From Candidatus Peribacteria bacterium (GTDB lineage: Bacteria; Patescibacteriota; Gracilibacteria; UBA1369; 2-02-FULL-48-14), in NCBI GenBank assembly GCA_943357175.1, contig CALRGE010000002.1, forward strand, positions 62,001 through 126,000: DNA of 64,000 nt, written 5' to 3'. Positions 62,434-64,000 of the stretch are shown in pieces (within the stretch, counting starts at the first letter, position 1; each line of letters begins with the position of its first letter). The translations under genes and the position numbers were made by a program. The notes under the pieces were generated by a model. That model saw only the letters and a program-made list of their open reading frames with translations, ran no database searches and was not told the DNA's origin.

Positions 62434-63672
62434 TTATTTGACAATTGGAACGCCTGCAAGCACACCAGTTGAAATCTTACTTGATGCAGATGATTTTAAA
62501 TATGTAACAATTTTTTTAGTAGTCATCAATCCGTTACTTCCAATTAGCACGCCTATTTTTGCTGATACATATGCAGTAGCAGGTGAAGTACCACTTTTAT
62601 ATGCATAAGTATTTCCGGGCACAGCAGATGATACTTTATCTCCTAAAGATGCTAGATCTACCCAATAACCATAGTTAGATTTTGGCATTTTTTGTCCTAA
62701 AAGGTCAACACTCGCAATTGCAATACTTTCACTATATTCAGCAGGATAAAATGGACCTTCTGCACTATTATTGCCTGCAGCTGCAACAATAACAATGCCC
62801 TTCTTTTGTGCTTTCTTTACGAGTTTTTTTAAAGAGTAAGAATCATTTACTACTCCGAAACTTGAATTAATAACAAGAGCGCCATTATCAATTGCCATCT
62901 GATATGCTGTCAAAACATTGGAGAGTTCACCACCATTTGCACCGGCTATCTTATATGGAATGATTATTGAATTAGGTGCATTTAGAGCAATAATACCGGC
63001 CATATGCGTTCCATGACCAACATCGTCATACATAGTTGCATTGTTATCTATAGTATTCCAACCAGTTTCAAGCGTAATATTTTTGAAAACATCATGTGCT
63101 GTATCAATTCCACTATCTATAACTGCAATTTTTACAGGATCACCAACGTCTTCTGATGAAAGTTGTATTGGAGAAGGGGCAGGTGCTACTTTTGAATTCT
63201 CATATTCAATCCCATAAACAGCATACCCTTCAAATTGTACATCTTGATCAACTTCCACACTTTCAAACTCAGGAATTAGTGACATATATTCATCTGCAAT
63301 ATCCTCAAGTGTACTTACAGGGATCTCATGTCCGGGTTTAAGTAAGATCAAACCACCCTTTGTTAAACTCTCATCCATACTAACAATAAGACCTTTATAG
63401 TCTTCAGTAGAACTTTCTAAAACGTTTGCTGTGCTCAATTCCGCGACTAAATTTGCATCGCCACCAACAAGCTTTTTATCAACACTAAAATCATATTTAT
63501 CATTTAAATCCTTAAGATTTTGAAGTGAATCTGTTGATAATTGAGTCGTATAAAATAGTTTTTCTTTCAAAAAACTGCCTGATCCAAACATCAATGCAAA
63601 CACAGAAACCGCTCCTAAAAGCCAAATTTGAAGTCTTTTCTCAAGGTCCTTGTTGCGTTTTTTCTTGATCAT
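62434..63672 (-). CDS. Membrane-anchored subtilisin-like serine protease (S8)
   Basis: 412 aa from ATG 63672 (MIKKKRNKDLEKRL); an upstream TTG codon (63711) gives a longer frame, but a TATAAT (63697-63692) lies inside it. N-terminal membrane anchor (LQIWLLGAVSVFALMFGSG), then a pro-region to about 185 and the catalytic domain: Asp in IAVIDSGIDTAH, His in DDVGHGTHMAGI, Asn in VAAAGNNSAEG, Ser in YKSGTSPATAYVSAK. The protease would act outside the membrane. The family often processes secreted proteins; the specific target is unknown. Confidence 0.93.
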   Translation of the reverse strand: MIKKKRNKDLEKRLQIWLLGAVSVFALMFGSGSFLKEKLFYTTQLSTDSLQNLKDLNDKYDFSVDKKLVGGDANLVAELSTANVLESSTEDYKGLIVSMDESLTKGGLILLKPGHEIPVSTLEDIADEYMSLIPEFESVEVDQDVQFEGYAVYGIEYENSKVAPAPSPIQLSSEDVGDPVKIAVIDSGIDTAHDVFKNITLETGWNTIDNNATMYDDVGHGTHMAGIIALNAPNSIIIPYKIAGANGGELSNVLTAYQMAIDNGALVINSSFGVVNDSYSLKKLVKKAQKKGIVIVAAAGNNSAEGPFYPAEYSESIAIASVDLLGQKMPKSNYGYWVDLASLGDKVSSAVPGNTYAYKSGTSPATAYVSAKIGVLIGSNGLMTTKKIVTYLKSSASSKISTGVLAGVPIVK

Positions 63673-63797
63673 TTTGGGTGGATACGTAGCTATTATACTA
63701 CTTTTTAACAAAAAAGACTAGACAGAATAAAAAATCTGATGTATAACACATACCTTTGTTGACAACACGTCAAGCAAGTCCTAATTAACACTATACT

Positions 63798-64000
63798 ATG
63801 AAACATATAACAGCGGCATTAAAAAGCTTCCTAACTACACTAACAGTATTGGCATTAGTAGCTTCTCCAATATATTATTTCACCTCAACAAGTGCATACG
63901 TTGAAAATTACTACGGACAAGTACAGTCAAACCCTCAATACACTCAGTCATGCTACCCAGCAGTAGTATTCGAACAATTACATTTAGAAAAAGATGATTC
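63798..64000 (+). CDS. Exported protein, 5' part only
   Basis: The frame begins MKHITAALKSFLTTLTVLAL and runs off the window. The first 33 residues are a signal peptide or membrane anchor, followed by Tyr/Gln/Asn-rich YVENYYGQVQSNPQYTQSC with one Cys. A TTGACA (63759-63764) and the inverted repeat TTGAC-AACAC-GTCAA (63759-63773) lie upstream, and TATACT directly abuts the start codon. No family can be assigned from 67 codons. Confidence 0.6.
   Translation, partial: MKHITAALKSFLTTLTVLALVASPIYYFTSTSAYVENYYGQVQSNPQYTQSCYPAVVFEQLHLEKDD

Overview
The window is AT-rich, densely packed bacterial chromosome with overlapping genes on both strands. I see no insertion sequence, CRISPR array or rRNA. 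TGA is used as an ordinary stop (for example thyA, whose TGA overlaps the folA start), so the code is the standard one. The gene set, the short intergenic gaps, the near absence of Shine-Dalgarno sequences and the many large unrecognised proteins suggest a streamlined Patescibacteria/CPR-type bacterium. Peregrinibacteria is plausible but unproven. Sortase, a lipoprotein, MgtE, a secreted subtilase and exported proteins without outer-membrane markers fit a monoderm-like envelope.

Layout. 1-9 kb: an NYN-domain RNase-like gene, leuS with an HNH protein, a tandem pair of exported paralogues, a cyclic-nucleotide-binding protein and mgtE with a membrane partner. 8.8-13 kb: rpsO-pnp with a structured intercistronic leader and a 3' chain of hairpins, an unknown protein, a nitroreductase and tRNA-Gly. 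13-15.8 kb: one 773-aa protein with a methyltransferase-like fold, behind a strong promoter with a perfect palindrome. 15.8-25.3 kb: aspartoacylase-like hydrolase, FAD oxidoreductase, lipoprotein, HAD phosphatase, solitary MazF, TrpR-like regulator with msrA, then a degenerate aspartokinase, lysA and a LysE-type exporter. 25.4-36 kb: thyA-folA, xth-alr, a VIT1/CCC1 transporter, a short rpmG, tRNA-Phe, dinD with a UPF0489 protein, and an RHH-PIN toxin-antitoxin pair. 36-42 kb: housekeeping genes (ferredoxin reductase-like, aroD-like, ychF, a HisA-like protein with altered catalytic residues, rel/spoT, mnmA). 42-50 kb: mostly unrecognised large proteins plus a sortase. 50-64 kb: ligA, the comF-GT-GT-dnaX-folC operon, NUDIX, a single-chain UvrD-like helicase-nuclease, a duplicated-domain exported protein, tRNA-Val, a subtilase and the start of another exported protein.

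Two regulatory observations cut across the window. First, a 25-bp element with an invariant 10-bp core and 11-bp-phased half-sites occurs four times. Each copy is intergenic and in the same orientation, 22-42 bp upstream of the NYN gene, mazF, dinD and comF; it looks like a small stress/DNA-uptake regulon. Second, many genes have a sigma70-type promoter whose -10 hexamer ends only 6-8 nt before the start codon, which predicts widespread leaderless mRNAs. Several other genes carry an inverted repeat abutting the start codon.
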